A stretch of 64,000 nt of DNA, taken from positions 2,381,001 through 2,445,000 of the forward strand of contig JAQPZY010001660.1 of the NCBI GenBank assembly GCA_029931535.1, given 5' to 3'. The stretch is from Margaritifera margaritifera. Its lineage: Eukaryota; Mollusca; Bivalvia; Unionida; Margaritiferidae. The notes under the pieces are model-generated. The model saw only the letters and a list, made by a program, of their open reading frames with translations. It ran no database searches and was not told the DNA's origin. Shown piece after piece: positions 48,411 to 57,164 of the stretch. Each line of letters starts with the position of its first letter. Position 1 is the stretch's first letter. A program made the translations under genes and the position numbers.

Positions 48411-49056
48411 GCACACACACACACAGACACACACACACGAGTTTGGAAAAGCTATCATTGCAGCGCACGTTGAAGACGTTGGATCCTCACAAAATTGTAC
48501 GTTTGCAAGATCACCAAAATCGTCAGGGGACTCTTGGAAAAAGTATATCATATCGTCTACCAGAAAGGAGTGCGACTTCCAGACCACAACACGTCACCTT
48601 ACGGACACTCGAATCTCCAGTATAAAAAAGGAGAGAGTTCCAAGACAGAAACTTCATTTTGAGCCCAAACGTTCACCTATAAAGATGAATTCAACACGGC
48701 AAATGAGTGAAGGACCCACTGTGCACTTCAGGTTCAGTGTTGAGTGCAAACGTTCACCGAAAATGACGAATTCGACACAGCAACCCTGTGATGGACATAC
48801 TGCAAAATCCAAGTTCAATGAACTCGAGTGCGATGCTGTTCCTTGCGACGAGAGTGATGCCGTATCATGCGACATAATAAATGAAGCACATCCATGCCGC
48901 TCTACTATCGAAAGAGATGTTGTGCGTGTGCCTACCTATGATTGTCAACCACGTACTCACAACCACATTAGCGATGCAGCAAGACCTTTCCATTTTACTA
49001 GTGAAAGTGATGCCGTTTGTGTGCCTACTTATGGATCTCATCCATTTACTCACTAG
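48391..49056 (+). CDS. Unknown Cys/His-rich ORF with internal repeats (element cargo)
   Basis: 221 uninterrupted codons, the longest clean frame in element B. Two units repeat with drift: 'KRSPIKMNSTRQMSEGPT' against 'KRSPKMTNSTQQPCDGHT', and 'VVRVPTYDCQPRTHNH' against 'AVCVPTYGSHPFTH'. Cys and His are frequent in the second half ('DAVPCDESDAVSCDII'). The first 15 residues fall on a (CA)n tract, so the true start is probably later, for example the Met near 48685. No family recognised. An open frame among dead genes may mean a late insertion, weak constraint, or chance. A TATAAAAAAGGAG stretch lies near 48621, upstream of that Met. Confidence 0.4.
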   Translation: MKKSQILHTHTQTHTHEFGKAIIAAHVEDVGSSQNCTFARSPKSSGDSWKKYIISSTRKECDFQTTTRHLTDTRISSIKKERVPRQKLHFEPKRSPIKMNSTRQMSEGPTVHFRFSVECKRSPKMTNSTQQPCDGHTAKSKFNELECDAVPCDESDAVSCDIINEAHPCRSTIERDVVRVPTYDCQPRTHNHISDAARPFHFTSESDAVCVPTYGSHPFTH

Positions 49057-49077
49057 CCGCTTTAGATACCACTAACT

Positions 49078-49349
49078 CATCGAGATTTCCAAATCAAGGA
49101 AGAATACACGTTTCTTATGGCTTTGCCTGGCTATTGTGACTTTCAAAGTCGATTAAGCACGTTAAAAAATGGCCTAAAGATGATCTGAATGGATTACCCA
49201 CTACTAAAACTTTAGTTAGAGATAGATTTGTCTACTTTGGACGAGGAGACCAAGTACAGTGTTTCAGTTGTGGTGTGAAGATCCACGAATGGGAGTATAA
49301 AGATTCAGCTTTCCTGGAATATGCCAGATGGTCTCCGTGCTGTCGCTAG
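49078..49349 (+). pseudogene. BIR-domain (IAP-like) protein, one frameshift and a zinc-ligand change
   Basis: One frame gives 'GYCDFQSRLSTLK'. After a frame change in an A-run (49165-49169), 'KWPKDDLNGLPTTKTLVR', 'FVYFGRGDQVQCFSCGV' and 'EWEYKDSAFLEYARWSPCC' follow to a TAG at 49347. This is a baculoviral IAP repeat: Arg-Leu-x-Thr start, C-x2-C zinc pair, and the 'E(H)ARW-P-C' end. The zinc-binding His is Tyr (codon TAT where the family has CAT/CAC). BIR proteins bind caspases or their activators and block apoptosis; on a virus-like element it would be a host-control gene captured from an animal. Only one BIR and no RING is visible. Confidence 0.85.
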
Positions 49350-49365
49350 CTTCCCTTGGTAGGTC

Positions 49366-49659
49366 ATGATTATTATCCTTATGGACACCTTAAAAAAGAG
49401 AATTCGTTGTTTACCTTTGGAGCTGCGAGAACGCATTTACAGAGACTTTGTACAGATTCAAGTGAAATGCAAAGAACAATTACATCTTCTACGAAATAGA
49501 CGTTTTAACCATTGGTATCTAAATGTTGTAGGAGGGTTTATTACTTTGAAAGTGTTCAAATGGTCAGACATTGATCGACTACCCACAAATAAGAGGAGTT
49601 TCAATGCCACGACTTGTACCTACAAGGCTGGAATGCCACAAAGAGTTACAGAGGACTAA
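49366..49659 (+). CDS. Small F-box-like cargo protein, copy 1
   Basis: 97 codons. After 'MIIILMDTLKKRIRC' it reads 'LPLELRERIYRDFVQIQVK', which resembles the first helix of F-box-like domains (LPxELxxxIY). The remainder is basic with 'FNHWYLNVVGGFITLKVF'. The likely start is the internal Met at 49381. A diverged second copy follows at 49820, and two inverted copies occur in element A. Function is unknown; the F-box idea rests only on a short motif and would imply recruitment of a host ubiquitin ligase. Confidence 0.45.
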   Translation: MIIILMDTLKKRIRCLPLELRERIYRDFVQIQVKCKEQLHLLRNRRFNHWYLNVVGGFITLKVFKWSDIDRLPTNKRSFNATTCTYKAGMPQRVTED

Positions 49660-49819
49660 GACTTACAGGATTACAATAAACTTTTTCAAGAGAATTCTTC
49701 ACGGCGTGTGGTGTGGTGTGAGATAGTGACTGAAACAATTCTGTTTCAGTCTTTACCAGTAGATACCGTTTGTAAAAAGTAACAATATTTCCTCAAAATA
49801 AAAGAAACATTCCTGCGAA

Positions 49820-50160
49820 TGACTAGTTTAGAAGAGCACATTCAGAATCTACCTTTGGAGCTGCGAGAACGCGTTTACTGAGAGTTTGTCAAGATTCAAG
49901 TGAAATGCAAACTCAAAATCATTTTTTAAAATATTTTTAACTATTGCTATTTCCACAGTATAAGAAGATTGATTCTTGGGAAAGACTATGACAGACACAA
50001 AACTGCACGTCGATATAAAGCTTTCGATGCCACGACTCCTGTCATCAGTGTTACGCCAAATAACATGGAAGTAAGTCAATGAAAGTGTTCAAGACTTAGT
50101 GGATTACCAAATACTTTAAAAAAAACTGATTCCACAAGACAACACAATTCCATTGAATTT
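49820..50160 (+). pseudogene. Small F-box-like cargo protein, copy 2 (broken)
   Basis: ATG at 49820 reads 'MTSLEEHIQNLPLELRERVY', then a TGA at once, then 'EFVKIQVKCKLKIIF'. Further frames give 'RRYKAFDATTPVISVTPNN', matching 'KRSFNATTCTYKAGMP' of copy 1. A (TG)n tract at 50176-50213 follows. It is the DNA segment most similar to the element A copies. Confidence 0.5.
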
Positions 50161-50171
50161 TGGACGATGTG

Positions 50172-50214
<43 letters not shown>

Positions 50215-51140
50215 TTAGTGACTAAAATTTGTTATATTTTGTGTACCAGCAGATTCTTTGTAGCAAATTTATGGACAGTACATGTAGCAAAGACACGACC
50301 ACAAAAACCTTATCTGTACACAAAAAAACTCATTGTGTTGCGAATAGTGATGAACACAACTTGTGTATCTCTGTGTTAAGAAGAGATTCGTCATACGTCA
50401 TCAATGCTTCATACTTACCAAGAACTGTGTACACAAACAGATTTACGACAGGAAGGTTATAAGTGACTGGAATAGTCTTGACTTCGATGCTTGAACAAAA
50501 AGAGGTGGCTGACTAGGCCAAAGACATTGTGTGTGACTGATCATTGAAAAGAATTTGACTTAGAGCCAGTGACAGAAAAGACAGAAGTGATTGTGGAATT
50601 AGAGTCTATTTTAGTGGAAGAAAATACCTATTTTTCGTTAGAGCCTATAAAGAAACCTAACTTAGAAACAGTGGTAGAAGAACCAGAAACAGAGAAAGAA
50701 ATACGAGAGTAGTATTGAACAGATAGAAAAGAATGAGATGACATTCCCGGAGAGGTTCGGACGGACTGACTCCACAGAGACTAGAACGATGGAGATAGAG
50801 TATTTACACAGATGGAATGTTATGCAGATAGATAGACAATGTTGTAATCTTACCTGTTTATATTCAGCTTTGGTGATTTTATTTTGTGCCTTAATCTATC
50901 TAGAGTGTGATTTATGCCTTATTTGTTTTTCATGCTTTAATTTTGTAGACTGGCTATGCGAAAGACATTGTGTGTCGCTGATCAAAGAAAAGAAAAAAAC
51001 ACGATCTCTGTGTGTTTTTGAAATGTAAATATGTTTTTATTGTGCTACAGTACCATTAAATAAAAAATTAAGCGTGTATAAAAATGAATAAAATATATTG
51101 TGTCGTTTTTGGAACCTCAGAATTCAATTCTAAACACAAT
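50160..51140 (+). other. Poorly resolved part of element B with a hydrophobic ORF
   Basis: A (TG)n tract at 50176-50213; a 77-codon frame at 50229-50462 without known domain; an acidic frame near 50560-50700 ('EPVTEKTEVIVELESI', 'VEEPETEKEIRE'). The frame 50738-51028 contains a possible membrane segment 'LYSALVILFCALIYLECDL' with several Cys. The DNA phrase 'AAGACATTGTGTGTG/C' with 'CTGATCA' occurs near 50522 and again near 50960, suggesting an internal duplication. Confidence 0.4.
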
Positions 51141-51144
51141 TGTT

Positions 51145-51813
51145 ATGGCTACATCCTCTGTTCTCAAAGTGTTTGACGAAAAGTCAGATCGTCAAAGTTG
51201 AGAGGCACTGTATCGTTGCCAACTCTTTAACATGTTCATTGCTGGACCTAGTGGTTCAGGCAAAACATATTTTGTCAAACGTATAATCGAACACAAATCA
51301 CATCTGTTGGATCGTCCTCTACGGCGTATTGTGTGGTGTTACAAAGAGTAGCAATCGGCTTACACGCTTCTCCAAGAAAGTCAATGAAAATCCATTTCGT
51401 TTGTAGAAGGCATTCCTCGCGTACACGATGGGATCATGTCTGACTTTAGTCAAACATATCTTGTCATCTTCGATGACATGTTAGGAGAAGGCGAAGAAGA
51501 AATTATGCTTTGGTTTACACGTAAAGGACATCAACGTATTGCAAGCATTATTTACATTAGTCAAAATTTATTTCAACAAAGTAAAGAACATCGCACCATA
51601 AGTCTAAATGCAAATTATGTAGTGTTGTTTTAAAGTCCAAGAGACAATTCTCAAGTTCAGGTGTTAGACAAACAGCTAGAAACACCTTGGCTGAATTATG
51701 CATATGACGATGCCACTCAATTACCACATGCGTATTTACTCATCAATTTGAAACCTACCACTCCCGATTATTTGAGATTTCGTACAAATTTGTTGCACGA
51801 TTGGTGTCAATAA
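51145..51813 (+). pseudogene. Genome-packaging ATPase (FtsK/HerA, A32-like) of element B
   Basis: It would pump DNA into the capsid. One continuous frame of 222 codons has Walker A 'FIAGPSGSGKTYFVKRI' and Walker B 'TYLVIFDDMLGEGEE', then 'ASIIYISQNLFQQS' (sensor-like strand) and a C-terminus 'LRFRTNLLHDWC'. Four in-frame stops break it: TGA at codon 19, then TAG and TGA before Walker B, then TAA near 51631. There are no frameshifts. Each stop is one C-to-T step from an Arg or Gln codon. The length is typical for Polinton ATPases (about 200-250 aa), so the gene is whole apart from the stops. Confidence 0.92.
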
Positions 51814-51916
51814 GGAGGGTCAGTCATTTACACGTCACCTTTGTCGTCTTGCTAGAAAAAGAAAATATAAAACATCATTCACTCATTCACTTATGTTTTT
51901 CTAACAGTATTCCACA

Positions 51917-52720
51917 TGTCCCCCTTTCAGTTTTATCCTAGTGACAAATTGATTCGTGCACTGTATGCCGTCAACCGCGAACAAAACCACAAGTACATTC
52001 ATAATTGTTAGAATCTAATCGCAAAGAAGTGCTACGATGGTTTGCTTTAACACACCTCAATTACTACAAGACATCATTCCAATACCACGTCATACAAAAC
52101 CTTTTTAGTTTTTGAAAAACATAAAGTATCTTTGTCACAACTAGCTGATCCAAGACAACAATCATTTTCAAACCAGGTGAAAGTGAATCTTTAGGAGATG
52201 TCTTTATTCGTTCACTTTTAAAATCGTACCCAAATGCAGCACTATAAAAGCCAAATCACCTAAACGCCAGCCGATAAAAGAAGCGAGGTGATGCAGCAAG
52301 TTCACACTCTAAACCAAAAAAGAAGAAAAGCCCCAAGAAAAAATCCTCCTGCAAGAAAAAGAGGTGCTGTCGCTAGAATGCGCACGTATTTAAGATAACC
52401 TCGCTCGGTGACGGTTTCTCCTACCACTTCTTCAGCTTCTTCTACTCCGTTCATGATGGAGCCTGTCTAACCTGATTTAAGACCAGTGTTTCCCAATTTG
52501 ATGAAAAAATAGAAACCCATCTCTAAAGGACCTTCTACTGCTGCGACGACGTGTTCTTCTATTGTTCTAACTGCTGCTGCTGCAGCCAAAAAAACTGGCA
52601 TCTCCTAAGGCAAAAGTACAAGACAGAACAGGTGTGTTACAAAGTTTACTCGATTTATCCAAACAAGAACTGATACGATTAAGTCCATTGACTGGTGCCT
52701 ATAGTTAAGGTGGTACGACG
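51917..52720 (+). pseudogene. Broken structural-type gene(s), Lys-rich, unassigned
   Basis: It starts 'MSPFQFYPSDKLIRALYAVN', which stops after 31 codons. Later frames give 'VSLSQLADPRQQSFSNQV', a very basic run 'KPKKKKSPKKKSSCKKKR' near 52317-52370, a Ser/Thr/Ala-rich stretch, and 'VLQSLLDLSKQELIRL' near 52640. The Lys-rich block would suit a DNA-condensing core protein, such as the pX-like proteins reported in adintoviruses, but I cannot assign it firmly. It has many frame changes. Confidence 0.4.
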
Positions 52721-52867
52721 TCCTAGCAATCAGTCGGGACAAATTTCAGTATGAACAAGAAGTGTTGGATAAGATTCACTTTAGTTTTTTCCTCTCGAAA
52801 TAAAAGAAGTCACAAAGTTCACACCATCATCATCGACAACAAACCTTCATCTAAAAAAGCGAATTAA

Positions 52868-53150
52868 GGGACTCCCTCCTCGTTTACTCAAATATTATGA
52901 TGCTTTCTCAGTGCTGACCAAATCCAATTCTCCGATGCAAAAACAAATAATTCAAGAAGCACCAAAAGAAATCATTGATACCGTGTGTGAATGTTGTTTT
53001 AACGTTTTGAAAGGAATGGTGCTTTGATCAAGATACAGAAACAGCGATTAGGAAAATATCGTCACGTTCTTTGCCAAATGTTGAGAAACAAAATGCCCAC
53101 CAATCGAAAGAAAAAATTGCTCGTTTAACCTCTTTTTGGAGGAATGATGA
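52868..53150 (+). pseudogene. PX-like small helical/basic Polinton protein
   Basis: The first frame reads 'LPPRLLKYYDAFSVLTKS' and 'EIIDTVCECCFNVLKG'. After a frame change near 53025 comes 'IQKQRLGKYRHVLCQMLR' and a basic tail 'NKMPTNRKKKLLV' before a TAA. The Cys-flanked helix with 'NVLKG' followed by an Arg-rich helix is a recurring small protein next to the capsid genes in Polinton-like elements, from memory of the group. Function is uncertain; a core or scaffold role is inferred from position. Confidence 0.55.
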
Positions 53151-53220
53151 GATGATAAAGAAGAAAAAGGTAAAAATGACACTTTTCTGGAAAGACATCA
53201 CACTCGCACCCTTGGATCTT

Positions 53221-53560
53221 ATGGAAGGACGAAAATTAACTTTGGTTCCTTACAAACGATGGATCGAACTCCATCGTTGGTATGAACAACGGACATCTCA
53301 ATTACCTCATTTACACACATACAACAAGAATTACAATCGTTAATGGATCGAACTGAAAATTCATCACGGTACGGACAATTATTGCAACGTCTTCAACTGT
53401 TTCACCAGAAAGCTTTAGACTCAAGGGATAAACCTACTGAGACATTTTCAAGAATGTCATGAAAAGCGAAGAAAACCAAAAAGTAACAAAAACGATGACA
53501 TAAATAGCGACAGTAATGGAAGAAGAAGAAAATTAAACAAGAGAATTGTTTCAAATTCTG
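53221..53560 (+). pseudogene. Polinton-associated core-region protein with 'LTLVPYKRW' start
   Basis: It opens 'MEGRKLTLVPYKRWIELH'. A frame change near 53310 leads to 'QELQSLMDRTENSSRY' and 'LLQRLQLFHQKALD'. The layout (short basic start with 'LVP', then helices with 'L-x-x-L-Q-R') fits a conserved structural-region protein of these elements. The C-terminal part continues in broken frames as 'ELFQILSAQTTSMTASLL' and a Lys/Arg-rich run to about 53700. Role unknown. Confidence 0.45.
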
Positions 53561-53876
53561 TCTGCTCAAACAACTAGTATGACAGCCTCCTTGTTGACAC
53601 CTTCCCCTACTCCCAGACAAAAAGAAATGAAATCTTGGGTCAAAAATGTCAGCACCCTTTTCAGCAGAAGGAAAAAAAAAAACGAAAGAAGGGAAGACAG
53701 AAGTGAAAAAATAAATCAAGAAACAAGTAACCAAAGAACAAATGACTGGTTCTACTCCTATTGCTTGTCGGACGTATCCAGCATTGCAATCCAAACAAAT
53801 ACCACGCGAACAACCAAAGATCAGTATCGAACAGTGGGTGACTTACTGAGGAGCTGCAGCAACAACAGCAAACCAT

Positions 53877-54101
53877 ATGTGTACCCTTTTAACCAATATT
53901 GACTACAATCCTACTCATGCTGCTGGCCATGGAAGAATTCAAATATTGTATCGTGCCGCTAAAATCAAACTCAAAAGTTTACGTCTGCAAAATGTACAGC
54001 AATGGTTACAAGAACAATTGACGTTAACATTACACGAACACATTCAACGAAAATTTTACAGAAGGCAAACGAAAGTAGCAAGCGTCTATCATCATGAATG
54101 A
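53877..54101 (+). pseudogene. Integrase N-terminal fragment (retroviral-type, Polinton)
   Basis: It reads 'IDYNPTHAAGHGRIQILY', 'VQQWLQEQLTLTLHEHIQ' and 'RKFYRRQTKV'. In Polinton integrases this 'Y-P ... VxxWLxxQxxYTLH...RKFxR' segment lies just before the DDE core. Here the sequence ends in a TGA a few codons later, and no D-D-E core is recognisable downstream, so the catalytic part is deleted or was lost by rearrangement. Retroviral-type integrase inserts the element into host DNA. Confidence 0.55.
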
Positions 54102-54687
54102 GTTACAAAGAGTGACTAAGTAAGAAGACGACGTATCGACAGCATCCTCGATCGAAGAACACGTAAAGTGGGAAACATCAACCTTAGGAAGTGAAAGTTC
54201 GTTGGAAAGGATATCCACCCAGTTTCGATTCATAGTTTCCTGATTCGAAAATCATCGACTATAAAAATAAGTAGAAGCTACCAACATGCCGTTAAACACA
54301 ACTAAATCTCCTTCTCAGTGTTTCTCTCACAAAGAACAACAGAAACAAAAAGCAAACCCTGTGTGTATGGTGTGGAGAACGTGTCCTTAAAAATCAAATC
54401 GTTTTTTTTTTTCTTTTCTACCAAATCTTTGTGATGTTTTGTGTCATTAGAGCAACCATTGGAAATTTGAATTTGCAACAAGGAGATAATCAATTGTAGA
54501 CTACTTTACTCAACAGTTTGATTGGTTACCTTCTTCCTAATCCGTCGTTGAAATACTATGAGAGTTACAACAACGCCAACGCCAGTCAAAACTCTTCCAA
54601 TCACAGCAGCATCACTCTTTTTGAACATTTGGAAAATCATTCTCCTTTGACAACGAGTGACTCATTGGAAACCAGAATCATCGAACT
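54097..54687 (+). other. Short broken ORFs between integrase fragment and penton gene
   Basis: 'MNELQRVTK' (54094) followed by a TAA and an acidic frame 'EDDVSTASSIEEHVKW' to a TGA near 54241. After a T-run near 54403, 'TTLLNSLIGYLLPNPS' and an Asn/Ser-rich 'NNANASQNSSNHSS' run up to the penton start. Nothing is recognised; the second ORF ends just before ATG 54688. Confidence 0.35.
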
Positions 54688-55437
54688 ATGAACAGCCGAT
54701 TTTATTTAATATTACCTAATGACAGTTATGTGAAAGTGTTTCCCAACAACACCTTATGTTGTTTCACAGCAAAATTACCTCAAGACATACAGTTAGATCA
54801 GGAAGCTCATTGGGAAGTAGCCTTGGTATAAATAATTCATCCTACTCAAGCCATGAATATCAACGAAGATCAAAACACTTTCATCGTCGATATCCTCAAC
54901 GAATAAGTTGAAGAACAGTTGGACAAAAATTATCTTCTCATATATGAATCCAAAAAATCATCACCTGCGAATCCTCAATTGAACATTTATACTATGAGAA
55001 TTCCTACAGCCAATCCTCAATTGAACATCTATACCATGAGAATTCCTACAGTCAATCCTTAATTGAACACCTATACCATGAGAATTTCTACAGCCAATCC
55101 TCAATTGAACATCTATACCATGAGAATTCCTACAGGATATTATTTCAATGCTCAACTTCTCGTCGAAACGATTAAATCTATTTTCAAACATTAGTTTGGC
55201 AGAGCACTGGATAAAGCTCGCCAAAGTGTACTGATCGAGTAGCATAAAATTGTTCATCGTCTTAAAATGTATATTTCTGACGGCAAAACGATGGCCATTA
55301 CGTTTGTCTCCTGGTTTGTTTGCTATTCTGGGTGGATACACCTCTCTCGCTCTGATGAAAAAACATTCACTACAATGATCGATTCCTCATGGACACGTTC
55401 AGAAAAAGAATTAAAAAAGAAGATCAGTAGCCATTGA
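54688..55437 (+). pseudogene. Penton-like minor capsid protein of element B
   Basis: It would form the capsid vertices (single jelly roll). It starts 'MNSRFYLILPNDSYVKVF' and 'FTAKLPQDIQLDQEAHWEV', the opening of Polinton minor capsid proteins: a 'FYL-LPS' strand and a 'W-EVAL' strand. Five in-frame stops (TAA x3, then TAG x2) break the first 185 codons without a frameshift. From about 55310 the neighbouring frame ('LFAILGGYTSLALMKK') looks more like the family, so one frameshift is likely. It contains an in-frame 42-bp repeat array (54970-55137). Confidence 0.75.
54970..55137 (+). repeat. In-frame 42-bp repeat, 4 copies, inside the penton gene
   Basis: Units start at 54970, 55012, 55054 and 55096 (AATCCTCAATTGAACAT...). 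Each encodes a 14-residue unit of the type 'NPQLNIYTMRIPTA'. Copy 3 has CTTAATTG where its siblings have CTCAATTG, turning a Gln codon into a stop. The repeat lengthens a predicted loop or strand region. Confidence 0.97.
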
Positions 55438-55476
55438 ATTGGACGTTTTTGATTACTAACTGAAAAAAAAGAAAAT

Positions 55477-56717
55477 ATGATGCACTGAGAATCTTGCGAA
55501 TGTTTCAATCCAGAACTCGATATGTTTGCAATGCTACCGACGATGAATATCATGCAAGAATCCCAATGGGTAGATTTGTATCCTGTGTTGTCCTTGATCA
55601 CCTCAGCACCTATCGAATTTGAAATCAAAGGACCAACCGAAGATTACATCAATCTGTATAACAGTTACTTGTACCTGAAGTCAAAGTTCTTAAAACGGAC
55701 AACACCAATCCAGCGGATGATGCCAGAGTAACTCCAATCAACAATAAGATGCATTCGTTGTTCAGCGAAGTGGATTTGTACTTGAATAGGAAACTTGTCA
55801 GCAGCAGCATTTACACTTTCCCTCACCGAGCTTATCTGGAAATCTTTTGATGTAGGAAAAGAATCTATGAAGATGCTTCAGTCGTACAGAATCCTGAACC
55901 TTTGGACACAGCGTTGGCTGCAGTTTAGAAATGATGGATCGTATGCATTTGGACATGTGGTTGCATGACAAGTATTTGTTGAATGGGGTAGATGTATGCC
56001 TGAGACTGGATCGAAGTAGTACCGTGTTCCATTTGATGGCTAATGCTAACTGGTACAAAACGAAAATCGAAGAAGCCAGACTTTACATGTCCAGTGCGGA
56101 GATCTTACCTAAAGTGGGAAATGACATCAGTCAAACTATAAGCAGAACAATAGCCAAGTATCCTCTACGACGAGTAGAAGTCAAAACCTTCACTATTGCC
56201 TCTGGACTCCGATCCAGGATCGAAGATGGTGTTTTCAAAACACGTTTTTCAAGGTCAGCTACCAACACGTTTGCTCATTTGCCATCGTCAGCAATGCGGC
56301 CCTCAACAGAGCTATCAATCAAAATCCTTTCGAGTTCCATCACTTCAACGTGTCCAAGATAGAAGTCACCCGAGATGGCCAGACGTTGTGTACCAGACCC
56401 TTGGAGCCTAACTTTGCCCAGACAAATTACTTGAGATCTTACTTGACACTGCTTGAAGCCACAGGAAAGTTACGTACCAACAGCAGCCACGGTATGTCGT
56501 TCGACATTATGCAGGAGGATATGTTTTGTGGGAATTTCATTCCACTCCAGACCAAGGCAGTGACGAGGGACATTTCCATCCTATAAAATCGGGCCAACTT
56601 CGAGTGGAACTTCCGTTTGCACTAGCTCTGGCGAACATAGTGAATGTTATCTTGTATGCATAATTTGACAATACTATGAAAATCAACAGTTTAAGAGAAG
56701 TGATCCTAGACTATTAG
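55477..56717 (+). pseudogene. Major capsid protein (double jelly roll) of element B
   Basis: It would build the capsid hexons. It starts at ATG 55477 with a TGA at codon 4, then 'ESCECFNPELDMF' and 'ESQWVDLYPVLSLITSAPI'. Other frames carry on: 'NNKMHSLFSEVDLYLN', 'WLHDKYLLNGVDVCLRLD' (55931 on), 'TIAKYPLRRVEVKTF', 'FSKHVFQGQLPTRL', 'YLRSYLTLLEATGK' and finally 'LRVELPFALALANIVNVI' and 'FDNTMKINSLREVILDY' with TAG at 56715. The order agrees with the F54H12.2-like capsid proteins of invertebrate Polinton-like elements, and the near-full length (about 410 codons) shows no large deletion. At least five frame changes and several stops. Confidence 0.88.
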
Positions 56718-56773
56718 ACAAAAAAATAAGTATTTTATCCATAACAACAGCAGTAGACACAGATAACAAGTGA

Positions 56774-57124
56774 ATAAGACAAAAATACAGTCATAGATGG
56801 CCAGAACAAGGACAACACTTAGTCTCCTGTTTTGCTCGTGAATTGGGTTTTAAAAAAATTGCAGACATAGCCATCGAACATTGTTGTGGATGTCAGAAAC
56901 TACACGACAAGTGCTCGATGATAAGTTCAAAAGAAAAGTTGGAAGCGTATCTGAAAGATGCATGGACTCTCATCTCAGAAGAGAAGATTTTGAAAAAGTG
57001 GTATAAAGACTTGCGTAACCATTCCTTACCTCCATTGACTTCTCTGGAGACCAAATGCATCGAAGCTCTCTTGCAACACAATACCGAAACTTTCCGTTCA
57101 TCGACTTTCTTGACAGATATTTGA
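56774..57124 (+). CDS. Small Cys/His protein upstream of the protease
   Basis: An open frame of about 115 codons (Met at 56843 gives 93). It reads 'HRWPEQGQHLVSCFAREL', 'ADIAIEHCCGCQKLHDKC', then helices 'LEAYLKDAWTLISEEKIL'. The C-C-x-C...H-x-x-C cluster could bind zinc. A protein of this pattern is, from memory, common in Maverick-like elements but without known function. It is one of the few uninterrupted frames in the element. Confidence 0.5.
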   Translation: MRQKYSHRWPEQGQHLVSCFARELGFKKIADIAIEHCCGCQKLHDKCSMISSKEKLEAYLKDAWTLISEEKILKKWYKDLRNHSLPPLTSLETKCIEALLQHNTETFRSSTFLTDI

Positions 57125-57164
57125 AGGAAAAAGTCAGGTGTGAACTGATGACTTATCATTACCT

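Noticed and set aside
53402..53794. 130-codon minus-strand ORF rich in Phe and Cys
   Set aside because: Shadow of the Lys/Arg-rich plus-strand structural genes of element B.
54961..55341. 126-codon minus-strand ORF with repeated CRNSHGIDVQL
   Set aside because: Antisense translation of the 42-bp repeat within the penton gene.
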